This document shows positions 35,365 through 42,732 of a stretch of 64,000 bases of DNA, one piece after another. The notes under the pieces were generated by a model that was given only the letters and a program-made list of their open reading frames with translations, was not told the origin of the DNA and did no database searches. Both the position numbers and the translations under genes were made by a program. Numbering within the stretch: position 1 is the stretch's first letter; every line of letters begins with the position of its first letter. Source of the DNA: Vampirovibrionales bacterium (GTDB taxonomy: Bacteria; Cyanobacteriota; Vampirovibrionia; Vampirovibrionales; Vampirovibrionaceae). The DNA lies in the NCBI GenBank assembly GCA_016712355.1, contig JADJRF010000005.1, forward strand, positions 1,054,001-1,118,000, written 5' to 3'.

Positions 35365-35403
35365 TGATAATGATTCTCATATCATTAATGAGAATGATTC
35401 TCA
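35365..35403. promoter_or_regulatory. Tandem Fur boxes (two 7-1-7 sites)
   Basis: Two 15-nt sites: TGATAATGATTCTCA (35365-35379) matches the known TGATAATnATTATCA Fur box at 13 of 14 defined positions, and TGAGAATGATTCTCA (35389-35403) is a perfect 7-1-7 palindrome differing at two. Centres are 24 bp apart. The larger block 35387-35405 is a perfect 9-1-9 palindrome. Site lies 36 nt before the small ORF at 35440 and 160 nt from the ACT gene on the other strand. Confidence 0.8.
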
Positions 35404-35439
35404 TTTTTGACCGAGAGGCGAGCAGCGGACGTTCTCACC

Positions 35440-35571
35440 ATGAGAGAAATACCCGGCAAAAGAGAAATATCCGGCGAAAGAGAATTATCCGGCAAAGAAA
35501 GGCCCGTCAAAGACAGACCCGGCAGGGCGATGCGCATGAGATTTCCTGACAGGGCCTGTTCCCGGTCATGA
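35440..35571 (+). CDS. Hexapeptide-repeat small protein coupled to a membrane protein gene
   Basis: A 43-residue frame starting at the ATG 36 nt after the Fur boxes. It reads as repeats of Arg-Glu-Ile/Leu-Pro/Ser-Gly-Lys/Glu (REIPGK, REISGE, RELSGK, then degenerate copies ERPVK and DRPGR), and a basic tail. Its TGA overlaps the ATG of the following gene (ATGA), which is typical of translational coupling. The SD is poor. It may be a leader peptide for the membrane protein or an independent charged peptide. Novel as far as I can tell. Confidence 0.5.
   Translation: MREIPGKREISGERELSGKERPVKDRPGRAMRMRFPDRACSRS
35443..35532 (+). repeat. Imperfect 18-bp direct repeats
   Basis: Three 18-bp units of the type agagaaatacccggcaaa, each in-frame (6 codons), followed by two shortened 15-bp copies. 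Divergence between copies is mostly conservative at the protein level, which suggests the coding frame is selected. Confidence 0.7.
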
Positions 35572-36698
35572 GTGGCGTGTCGCCGCTGGCTTCAGCCGCG
35601 CTCTGGCTGGATCAACCGCGTCTGGTCTATGGCCTGACGCGCGCCGTGCCGTGGGCCTTGCCGGTTCTGGGCGCGGCTGCGGCGATAGAAGACGCCCGGC
35701 GCGCACCGCAGCCCTGTCGCTCGGCGGCGATGATCCGCGACGGCGCGGCGATGGCCGGAACCGTGATTGCGGCGCTCATCGGCGCCAAGCGCTTTATTGC
35801 GCCCGCTTCGCTTCAGGGGTTAAAGGCAGGCATCGCCCAGGTTCAGCGGGAATTACCGGCGTCTGCGTCGGCCTCAACGCGCGAACTCCTGGCGCTGGCC
35901 CAGCGGCGGATGCTGTCTCCCCGGCAAGTGCATCGCCTGCGCACCGACCTTCTGGCGGCAGGCGCCACGCCGCAACAGGGGCGCGACTGGATGGATCGCA
36001 TTATCCCGCGTCCGCAGGGCGTTACGGGTAAAGAGATTCTCGGCGAGATTAAAGACCTGTCGCTGCTGGGATTGCTGCCCGTACTGGGCGGGCTGGCGGG
36101 GGGCGTGGTTGGCAACGCGATGACGGGCGAAAACTGTCGCCGCCGTCTGAAAAATCAGGCGCAGGAAGCGTCGTTTCAGTATCTGGCCAATATCGTGCTG
36201 TGTAATATTGGGGCCGGGGCGGCGCTCAGCGCGCTGGAGCGAACGCCGCTGCGGCATCACCGCGGGGCGCGTCTGGGAGCGCTGATTGGCGGCATTACGG
36301 CTGTTGGCGTGCTGGGCGGCTCGGCCATCGCGAACTTTATCGGTAAAAATCTGCTGGGGCCGATGCTGGAAGAGGGCCCGATCGGCGGCTTGCGCGCAAC
36401 CGTTGGGCGGGTACGCACGGAGGGCGTCGCGTCGCTCTGGCGCGGATTAAACGATCAGCGCCATATCGAGGCGACGGATGTCGCCCTGCACGCCGATGAT
36501 TTCGCCGTGGCGGGGGTTTTCGCCGGTCTTAAATGGATTACGCCCTTGCTGGCCTTGCTCTATACGGTTTCGGGCTACCGCGCCGGGGTGGGGTATCGTA
36601 ACGGCGCGCCGCCTGCGCCAGCCATGACGCGCGGCGCCTCGCCCTTTGCGCAATCGCCGGTATTTAAGCCGTTTTATCAGCAGGCGCGCGTGCTTTAG
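35568..36698 (+). CDS. Unknown integral membrane protein downstream of Fur boxes
   Basis: 376 residues, no known family. Hydrophobic Gly/Ala-rich segments that may cross or enter the membrane lie at about 24-42, 60-74, 162-182, 207-222, 238-262 and 317-338. Between them are basic, polar stretches (LLALAQRRMLSPRQVHRLRTD). The start overlaps the stop of the small repeat protein. Control by the tandem Fur boxes suggests an iron-linked role, perhaps uptake or storage; that is inference from position only. Confidence 0.65.
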   Translation: MSGVSPLASAALWLDQPRLVYGLTRAVPWALPVLGAAAAIEDARRAPQPCRSAAMIRDGAAMAGTVIAALIGAKRFIAPASLQGLKAGIAQVQRELPASASASTRELLALAQRRMLSPRQVHRLRTDLLAAGATPQQGRDWMDRIIPRPQGVTGKEILGEIKDLSLLGLLPVLGGLAGGVVGNAMTGENCRRRLKNQAQEASFQYLANIVLCNIGAGAALSALERTPLRHHRGARLGALIGGITAVGVLGGSAIANFIGKNLLGPMLEEGPIGGLRATVGRVRTEGVASLWRGLNDQRHIEATDVALHADDFAVAGVFAGLKWITPLLALLYTVSGYRAGVGYRNGAPPAPAMTRGASPFAQSPVFKPFYQQARVL

Positions 36699-36811
36699 AA
36701 ATTGTTACCTGCGGCATCGCCCAAAGAGGCAATTTAGACCCGTTACGAGCGTTGTTAGCTCAGACGCCTGAGGATTCCCTCTTTTTGGGGAGGCTTGTTT
36801 TTCAGGCGGTG

Positions 36812-36892
36812 TCTTTCTCTCTCTCTTTGTCTCTTTATCTCTCTTTTTCTCTGTTCTTTTCATGTCTCTTCTTTTTTTGTATTCCGTTTCCC
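36812..36892 (+). repeat. Polypyrimidine leader tract with CT repeats
   Basis: About 80 nt that is almost all C and T (only about nine purines), including TCTCTCTCTC and repeated TCTCTTT units, ending 30 nt before the ATG at 36922. It is in the expected 5' leader of the next gene. A similar tract precedes the gene at 40555. Confidence 0.75.
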
Positions 36893-36921
36893 CAGCCCGT
36901 TGATTGAAGGAGTTGCGCCGG

Positions 36922-37584
36922 ATGTCCAGTTTTGCGATTCAGAGCGCGGTCGTGGTGTTGAAATCGCCCAAAAAAATCAAGCCCCAAAAAAATAAAAAAG
37001 CCTTCAAGCAACTGACAGGCCGCATCAAACGCGCCCGTAACAGCGCGGAAATCAATCTGGCGCCTGCTGATAGCACCAAGGGGATCAAAGATGCCCTGCG
37101 CGATAACAAGACCTTTGGCGTCGGCGATCAGGTGATCTTGCAGACCACCGCCTCGGAAGGCGGCGCGAAACAACTCCTGCGCGCTGAGCGCACGCATAAA
37201 GGTAAAATCAGGGTCAAAAAAATCGCGCCCTCAGATATTCAGGGTAAACCATACGTCGCCGCAGACGGGACGCTTCAAAAAGCCCAGACATCGCATACGC
37301 TGGCCGAAACGCTTCGCGTCGACGGAAAATTTGGCGTCCTGGGTAAAGTGCGCACGGCCTTGAATGACGTGAAAGATAAATTCGGCGAAGGCGGCCCGAT
37401 TAAAGAGGCCCTCGAAAAGGTGAACGATCTGATTAAACGTCACATCAAAGGGCGTCGCGTCAAAGCCAAGCATATTGGCAAGCTTAAGGATAAGGTCGGC
37501 GATCTCCAGAAAAAGCCGAAAGATGCCGAAGGCGCGTTCAAAACGCTGGAAACCCTTCAGGAAACCCTCAAAACCTGGGCTTAA
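36922..37584 (+). CDS. Unknown lysine-rich basic protein (1)
   Basis: 220 residues from the ATG at 36922 (AAGGAG 9 nt upstream). Very basic: the N-terminus has KSPKKIKPQKNKKAFKQL, and the C-terminal half is Lys-rich helical (ALEKVNDLIKRHIKGRRVK; IGKLKDKVGDLQKKPKDAEG). No signal peptide or known domain. Its neighbour at 37772 has a similar charge pattern but no clear alignment. It could bind nucleic acid or be a secreted basic protein; undecided. The polypyrimidine leader is noteworthy. Confidence 0.6.
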   Translation: MSSFAIQSAVVVLKSPKKIKPQKNKKAFKQLTGRIKRARNSAEINLAPADSTKGIKDALRDNKTFGVGDQVILQTTASEGGAKQLLRAERTHKGKIRVKKIAPSDIQGKPYVAADGTLQKAQTSHTLAETLRVDGKFGVLGKVRTALNDVKDKFGEGGPIKEALEKVNDLIKRHIKGRRVKAKHIGKLKDKVGDLQKKPKDAEGAFKTLETLQETLKTWA

Positions 37585-37600
37585 TCCCGCTTCTGCTATC

Positions 37601-37640
37601 AAACGCCCTCAGCGCCACGCGGCGTGTGGGGGCGTTTGTG
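37601..37640 (+). terminator. Hairpin after the basic protein gene
   Basis: AAACGCCC (37601-37608) pairs with GGGCGTTT (37630-37637) and is followed by gtgttg. Weak T-run, so a moderate terminator. Confidence 0.5.
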
Positions 37641-37771
37641 TTGAATTGTAAACAATGGCGCCCGCCCGCTAGCATCAAAATGGATTGACACGCTTTAAGA
37701 AAGCATCACGAGGGAAACAGAGCAAGCGTCGCGGCGAGGGGCCCGACGCCAGAAGAAGGGGGAATTTGCGC

Positions 37772-38755
37772 ATGTCCGTATTGGTGAACGCATTTCGTAT
37801 CGTCGGAAAAAAATCCGGCAAATCGGCGAAGCCCTTAGGCAAGCAAGTTGCCGAACAAGCCAAAGAAACCGTCTTTAGCAGCGTCAAAGACGTGGAAACC
37901 CAGGTCATTGACGCCACGAAAAAAGGCCAGGTGGGCCGCCTCACTATCGATGGCAACGTCAGCTTCTTCCGGCGCATTAAAGACCACAAGCTGGAAAGCA
38001 TCTCGATGGAAGCCTACGAAAAAGCGCTGAGCGAACGGGGCAAAAGCCATGGCTTCAACCTGCTGGAAACCGAAGCCGGCAAGCGGCTCGATGTGGTCTC
38101 AAGCGATCTGAAAGACGTCTTGAAAACGGAGGCCAAAGACGGCAAGAAAAATGGCAGACGCCGCGAATTGGCCAATAAACTGCGCAACGCCATCAAGAAA
38201 AATAAGTCGTCCGATAAAATCGATAAAAAGCTCAAAAATCTGCTTGAACATAAAGATCCCAAGACCATCGGTAAAGAGCAGCTCTCGACGATGGTCGGGG
38301 AATTTAAAACCACGCAGACCGCCGCCAAATCGTACGAACAAGGCGTCGTTTCGACGCTGGACGCGCTCCAGGCGAGCCGCAGCCTGCGTCATCACCGCAA
38401 GGCGCTGGTAGAAGCGCTGGAGAAACAACACGGCGGCGGGCGTAAAAAGCCTTACGGCGAGGTTCTCAAGGCGCTGTCGCAGGGCAAAAGCGAAGCCGAC
38501 GTGCGCGCCGCGCTAAGCAAGGCCACTGATACCGCTAACGGCGGTAAGGCGCCCAAAGGCAAGCTCAACGCCGACGGCTTGAAAAAACTGCTGGACGACT
38601 ACTTCAAGGCCGAAACCGCCGCCAAGCCCTTTACCGACGTCTCCGCCCCGCACGTGGCGTATAGCGCGGGCGCGGCGGGCAACGGCAGCGATCTGCTGAC
38701 CAGAATGTCCCGCCGCCTGGAAGACATCTGGAACGCCATCATCGGCAAACGCTGA
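37772..38755 (+). CDS. Unknown lysine-rich basic protein (2)
   Basis: 327 residues from the ATG at 37772 (AAGGGGG 9 nt upstream). Helical and basic throughout, with many Lys/Asp/Glu (NKLRNAIKKNKSSDKIDKKL; GRKKPYGEVLKAL). The middle holds a possible dimerising helix (VVSTLDALQASRSLRHHRKALVEAL). The C-terminus is RRLEDIWNAIIGK. No known family. It lies between terminators, so it is a single gene. Relation to the previous basic protein is by charge only. Confidence 0.6.
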   Translation: MSVLVNAFRIVGKKSGKSAKPLGKQVAEQAKETVFSSVKDVETQVIDATKKGQVGRLTIDGNVSFFRRIKDHKLESISMEAYEKALSERGKSHGFNLLETEAGKRLDVVSSDLKDVLKTEAKDGKKNGRRRELANKLRNAIKKNKSSDKIDKKLKNLLEHKDPKTIGKEQLSTMVGEFKTTQTAAKSYEQGVVSTLDALQASRSLRHHRKALVEALEKQHGGGRKKPYGEVLKALSQGKSEADVRAALSKATDTANGGKAPKGKLNADGLKKLLDDYFKAETAAKPFTDVSAPHVAYSAGAAGNGSDLLTRMSRRLEDIWNAIIGKR

Positions 38756-38850
38756 TGGGGGCAACCCGCAGGCCCTCACGCCTTTGTAAAGTCCCTGCGA
38801 TCAAATCTCACCTCCCTTCGGATATGCCATAGTCCACATTCATCACCACA

Positions 38851-38880
38851 AAAGGGGATTCCCGACGGAATCCCCTTTCT
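38851..38880. terminator. Strong bidirectional terminator
   Basis: AAAGGGGATTCC (38851-38862) pairs perfectly with GGAATCCCCTTT (38867-38878) over a 4-nt loop, with T-rich flank. It separates convergent genes. Confidence 0.85.
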
Positions 38881-38920
38881 TTTATGCAGTGGGCTTGGAA
38901 ATCGCCGCCGGATAGCGGCG

Positions 38921-39655
38921 TCAGGGCTTGGGGCCGCGTCGCGGGCCGCCGCCGGAAGGCTTGCCGGGCCGGGGCTTGCGCGCGCCAATCGACGAGGGGC
39001 CGCCGCCGGTTTTAGGGCGGGCTGCCGCTGGTTTGGCCGCGCCGCGAGACGCGCCTGGACGTCCACCCGCTTTAGGGCGCGCGGAGCCGGGTTTATTGGC
39101 GGCGTCTCGCGTGGGGCGATCCGCCGTCGCTCCCCCCGCAGGGCGCGCGCCTGCTGCGCGAGGGGCTGAGCCGGGGCGCGTGGTCGGACGTCCGCCGCCG
39201 CCGCCCGCTCGCGGGGCTGAACGCGGCGCAGGTCGAGGAGACACCGGCTTCACTGCGGCGCGTTGCAATTCGCGCCGCACGGCGTCCAGCTCGTCGCGCG
39301 TGACCAGATTCAGCGATTTGACCGTGGCCCGGACAAAGCCTTCGACCAGCGATTTGAGCCGGGCTTCGAAATGGGTTTTTTCGTTGAGCAGCACCCGCGC
39401 GAGATCGCCGGTGGTTCGACGCGCCTCGCTATCGCCGATTTCCTCGACGACGGGCGCAACCAGGTCTTTCAGTTTTTCGGCGGTTTGCGCCGTGGCGCCA
39501 AGACCCATTAAAAAGCCTTTTTTGAGCGCGTCCACCGCTTGCCCCAACGCGGGGGCCGAGGTGGATTTTTTCACCTTGGGGCGTCGCGCGCCCGCGCTTT
39601 TGCTGGGCTTTTTGCCCGCCTTGGCGGGGGACTTGGAGGGGGATTTACCGGCCAT
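38921..39655 (-). CDS. Phasin-like protein with histone-like basic tail
   Basis: 244 residues. Residues 1-35 are Lys/Ser/Pro-rich. Residues 38-130 resemble the phasin (PhaF/PhaI-type) helix: VDALKKGFLMGLGATAQTAEKLKDLV and the ending LVTRDELDAVRRELQR, where phasins have a similar TRSDLEAL segment. The last 105 residues are Gly/Pro/Arg/Ala-rich and basic, like the PhaF/AlgP DNA-binding tail. Suggests a polyhydroxyalkanoate-granule or nucleoid-linked role. No PHA synthase is in the window. AGGAG precedes the ATG. Confidence 0.6.
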   Translation of the reverse strand: MAGKSPSKSPAKAGKKPSKSAGARRPKVKKSTSAPALGQAVDALKKGFLMGLGATAQTAEKLKDLVAPVVEEIGDSEARRTTGDLARVLLNEKTHFEARLKSLVEGFVRATVKSLNLVTRDELDAVRRELQRAAVKPVSPRPAPRSAPRAGGGGGRPTTRPGSAPRAAGARPAGGATADRPTRDAANKPGSARPKAGGRPGASRGAAKPAAARPKTGGGPSSIGARKPRPGKPSGGGPRRGPKP

Positions 39656-40073
39656 AAGAGCGCTCCTGTGGGTTGAAATCCGTCTGCCGCCGTCGCGTGA
39701 GCGGGAGGGGAGGACGCGGCAGGGATCGTTGCTTCTTATTGTAAGGGGGCTGTCCTATTCGGGCATCCCCTCGGCGGGCGTTTGGCGGGTCTTGCGCGCG
39801 CCGGATTTTTATCTGTTTATATTACGATAAGTAAAACAATTGCTCTGCGCCATGCAAAGCGGCGCGTGATCGGTACACTCTCAATACCATTTGCAATCGT
39901 CACTTACGGGTTTTTGGTCGAGATACAGAGAAGAAGCTTTCCCTGAGAAGCTTTTGCGGCGCGTGAGCCGTCGCTTCGCGGGCGTCCTTCAAACGGGGGA
40001 TCCGGCGCAGTGGGCGCGCTTATTTGCCGATACGTCCTACGAGGAATTGTTTCCACGGAGGTTTGGCGCCGCT
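39656..40073. other. Intergenic region between divergent genes
   Basis: 418 bases with no convincing gene. A weak A/T-rich promoter-like patch (TATATT at 39818) lies for the plus strand. An in-frame upstream extension of the next gene (from 39891) is open but lacks an SD, so I read it as leader. Confidence 0.4.
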
Positions 40074-40403
40074 ATGGGCCTTGCTGCCAGTCAATCGCGC
40101 TATCTGATGCTGACCGCTCGCAAGAACGATCTGGAACTGACGGGTCAGCAAATTAACCAGTCGCGCATGCAGCTGGCCAACATGACCAACGACCTGTTTA
40201 ACACGGCCACCACGCTCGACCCGGATGCGCCTGAGGCGATTAAGCTTCAGATGCGCATCAACGCCATTCAGTCGCTGGATAAATCGCTGGAGTTGCAATT
40301 AAGACGCGTGGATACGCAGCAGGAAGCGGTCCGCACGGAGATTGAAGCCGTCAAAAAGGTCATCGACAAGAACGTCGATCTCACGTTTAAGACGTTTGCC
40401 TGA
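40074..40403 (+). CDS. Coiled-coil protein of the GLAASQ type, uncharacterised
   Basis: 109 residues from the ATG at 40074 (GGAGG 12 nt upstream). N-terminus MGLAASQSRYLMLTARKNDLELTGQQINQSR and helical, Gln/Arg-rich continuation. I recall this pattern from many uncharacterised proteins of gut Melainabacteria and Elusimicrobia; that is memory, not checked. The C-terminal third (LRRVDTQQEAVRTEIEAVKK) is a coiled coil. No signal peptide or known domain. It probably belongs to a secreted or filamentous structure; function unknown. Confidence 0.65.
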   Translation: MGLAASQSRYLMLTARKNDLELTGQQINQSRMQLANMTNDLFNTATTLDPDAPEAIKLQMRINAIQSLDKSLELQLRRVDTQQEAVRTEIEAVKKVIDKNVDLTFKTFA

Positions 40404-40440
40404 GGCCGGGATTTTCCGGCGCGGCGGGTGAGACGCTTTT

Positions 40441-40473
40441 CTTCTTCTTCTTCTTCTTCTTCTTCTTCTTCTT
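40441..40473 (+). repeat. CTT microsatellite (11 copies)
   Basis: Eleven perfect CTT triplets inside a polypyrimidine tract of about 85 nt (40434-40520), in the leader of the glycine-rich protein gene. Triplet repeats of this length are prone to slippage. Confidence 0.95.
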
Positions 40474-40554
40474 GCTCTTTTTACTCTCCCTCTTCCTCCT
40501 CTCTCGTTTCTCCTCCAGTTTCTCCTCCCGGATACCGCCAAGCGAGGACCGCCC

Positions 40555-41442
40555 ATGAGTTACAAAAACGACTCTGAAATCGTCATCCTCAACCGCTACG
40601 GCAAGGCCAGCAGCGAGGCTAAGGCTCAGATGTTTGAGACCTTCGACCGTCTGCGCGATCTCACCGTGTCCGGCCCCGCGATGGGCGGCAGCGGGATGGG
40701 GAAATTCTCCAGCATGTTTATGAATATCGCGCGCATGTTGGGCTCGGCCTCCTTTAATCCGAGTTTCGGCAGCGAGGCGATGAATATTCCCGGCACGTCG
40801 TTCTTCAGCCCGATTACGGGAGGCACAGGCATTTTGCCCGGCGGTCAGGCGGCCTTCGGCTTGGCGCCGATGGCAAGCAGCATGGGTTTTCCTGCGGCGG
40901 GCGGCGCGGCGCCGATTGGCGGCGTTTTTGCGGGCGGTGCGGCTCCGTTATCCGGTAATGGCGGGCCGTTGGCCATGCTCGGCGCAATGGGCGTCGGTTC
41001 AGACTGGAGCAGCAGTCTGGGCGTGAATGGCATTGGCGGCGTGATTGCCGGCGGCGCGGGCTCCATTGGCGATATCGCCACCGCTGGCGGCCTGGCGGCG
41101 GGAACGGCTGCGGGCGCCGGATTTGGCCGAAACTGGGCGATGCCGGCTGCGGGCATTATGAGCGGCATTGGCGGGATTCTGACCACGCTGGGGCCGTTTT
41201 TCGGGCCATTCGGCATTGCGGGCGCCGCCGCAGGCTCCATTATGAACGGCGCGGCGGGCGCGGTGCTGCAATCGTTTCAGCACGTTTCCAACCGGATTCT
41301 GGTGAATGCCGATACGATTCTCACCAACAAGATTAAAAACCTGGAAACCACCGTCAAGCAGCTCGACGCGCAGCAGGATATCGTCAAAAAGCTGTTGAAA
41401 GAATCGGTCGACGGCGACAAAAAAGCGCTGGATTCGTTGTAA
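40555..41442 (+). CDS. Unknown Gly/Ala-rich protein with coiled-coil C-terminus
   Basis: 295 residues; ATG with GAGGA upstream. N-terminus is polar (YKNDSEIVILNRYGKAS). The middle (about 75-245) is very rich in Gly, Ala, Met, Ile and Ser, with repeated GGxGSIG-like patches and hydrophobic runs (GIMSGIGGILTTLGPFFGPFG). The C-terminus (ILTNKIKNLETTVKQLDAQQDI) is a coiled coil whose LDAQQDIV resembles VDTQQEAV in the previous gene. Not a known family. Likely a secreted or surface protein; undecided. Expression may depend on the CTT tract in its leader. Confidence 0.6.
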   Translation: MSYKNDSEIVILNRYGKASSEAKAQMFETFDRLRDLTVSGPAMGGSGMGKFSSMFMNIARMLGSASFNPSFGSEAMNIPGTSFFSPITGGTGILPGGQAAFGLAPMASSMGFPAAGGAAPIGGVFAGGAAPLSGNGGPLAMLGAMGVGSDWSSSLGVNGIGGVIAGGAGSIGDIATAGGLAAGTAAGAGFGRNWAMPAAGIMSGIGGILTTLGPFFGPFGIAGAAAGSIMNGAAGAVLQSFQHVSNRILVNADTILTNKIKNLETTVKQLDAQQDIVKKLLKESVDGDKKALDSL

Positions 41443-41461
41443 TTCACGCGAGGGCTGTTTC

Positions 41462-41719
41462 ATGAGCGCGCCTGTCGGGATGGATCCGCTGATGCGGGCG
41501 ACCTTTGTCGCCGATGCGCTGGGCGTCAAAAACCCGTTTTACATTTGGGGATTGCGCGCGTATCGGCGCGTCAAGACGCTGCTGACGCTGCCGCAGTCGC
41601 GCCGTCAGTGGCGCGCGCGTCAACGCGAACTGGAGCTGCGCAAAGCGCGGATTCAGGCCTGCGTCGAATCCCGCCCCACGCAAGCCGGTCTCGGCGAGCG
41701 GTTTAATCGGGTGTTGTAG
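41462..41719 (+). CDS. Small unknown basic protein, 85 residues
   Basis: SD GAGGG and a 19-nt gap after the glycine-rich protein gene suggest a shared transcript. The N-terminus (MSAPVGMDPLMRATFVADALGVK) is neutral and the C-terminal half is a basic amphipathic helix (QSRRQWRARQRELELRKARI). No known domain. It may be a chaperone-like partner of the upstream proteins; this is speculation from position. Confidence 0.5.
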   Translation: MSAPVGMDPLMRATFVADALGVKNPFYIWGLRAYRRVKTLLTLPQSRRQWRARQRELELRKARIQACVESRPTQAGLGERFNRVL

Positions 41720-41779
41720 GGAGCAGCCTGTTTTGATGGGCTAAAATAGAAGAGACGTTCCATCAATAGGTGATGCTGG

Positions 41780-42517
41780 TTGAAGCGGCGCGAACTGTCT
41801 TCTGAATTTAAAACCGCAGGGATTCTTGGCGGGATGGGGCCTATGGCGACGGCAACGTTTATTTCCAGAGTGATTGAACTGACGCCCGCGAAACGGGATC
41901 AGGATCACATTCCGATGGTGGTTATCTCAACGCCTCAAATCCCGGATCGTTCCGCCGCTATTTTGAGCGGCAAAGAAAGCCCCTTACCTTCGCTCATTGC
42001 AAGCGCCAAGGCATTGGAGCGAATGCAGGCCAACTTTATTGTCATGCCTTGTAACACGGCTCATAGATGGTTCGCTGACATTCAGCGACAGGTGAATATT
42101 CCTTTGCTGCATATCGTTGAGGCGGTCATGGAGCGCTTAAGACGCAGGCGACTGACGAAATGTCCGGTGGGGCTGCTAGCGACGAACGGAACGCTGGCCT
42201 CTGGTATTTATGCCGTCCGAATTTTGTCGGAAGGCTACACGCTTCACCTTCCTGATAAAAAGACGCAGGCGCGCGTAATGGAAGGGATTCATGCGGTTAA
42301 AAGCGGGGATCTGAAATCGCCTTATCGCGCTCTGGCTCCGGGCGCGCGCGGGCTGCTCGAACAGGGATGCGCTGCCGTTATTTTAGGCTGTACGGAAATT
42401 CCAATTGCTTTAGAGCGAGATAAGCCGTTTCTGGATCGCTATATTGACTCTATCGAAGCCCTGGCTTATCAAACTGTCCAATTTGCGGGCAGCGCGCCGA
42501 CTGTAAGTGATAATTGA
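41780..42517 (+). CDS. Aspartate/glutamate racemase family protein
   Basis: Probable amino-acid racemase, 245 residues. N-terminal GILGGMGPMATATF, the first catalytic Cys in VMPCNTAH, and the second in ILGCTEIP, with both Cys present, so cofactor-independent racemisation (Asp or Glu type) is likely. Start is a TTG at 41780 (AGGTGA upstream); no ATG is available before the first motif. Codon use and G+C are lower than neighbours, suggesting transfer. D-amino acids for peptidoglycan or signalling are possible uses. Confidence 0.85.
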   Translation: MKRRELSSEFKTAGILGGMGPMATATFISRVIELTPAKRDQDHIPMVVISTPQIPDRSAAILSGKESPLPSLIASAKALERMQANFIVMPCNTAHRWFADIQRQVNIPLLHIVEAVMERLRRRRLTKCPVGLLATNGTLASGIYAVRILSEGYTLHLPDKKTQARVMEGIHAVKSGDLKSPYRALAPGARGLLEQGCAAVILGCTEIPIALERDKPFLDRYIDSIEALAYQTVQFAGSAPTVSDN

Positions 42518-42732
42518 TAAATGTTGTCAGGGACAGACAAAAAATGTGGTAAATACACGTTTTTAACGTTGAAAGTGTTGTCATATTTTCTTACAGGCGT
42601 GGCTTTTATCCTGAGGCCCCATTTACCTGTCTCTGTGAGAATGCCCCTGCGCCAAACGGCGACGCCCGTTTTGAAAGCGCCGCCGTCCGACTGTCGTCCC
42701 GGTTGCCAGAGAATGGGTGGTGGATGCGCGAC

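Noticed and set aside
35361..35549. A 62-residue frame starting inside the Fur boxes
   Set aside because: It reads through the operator sequence, giving an artificial Met/Ile/Leu-rich start; the frame at 35440 that is coupled to the next gene is better.
36795..36995. Possible small secreted peptide read through the polypyrimidine tract
   Set aside because: The Leu/Ser/Phe-rich stretch comes only from the CT repeat; the frame overlaps the next gene out of frame and has no SD.
40441..40473. CRISPR or other spaced repeat
   Set aside because: It is a simple CTT microsatellite without spacers.
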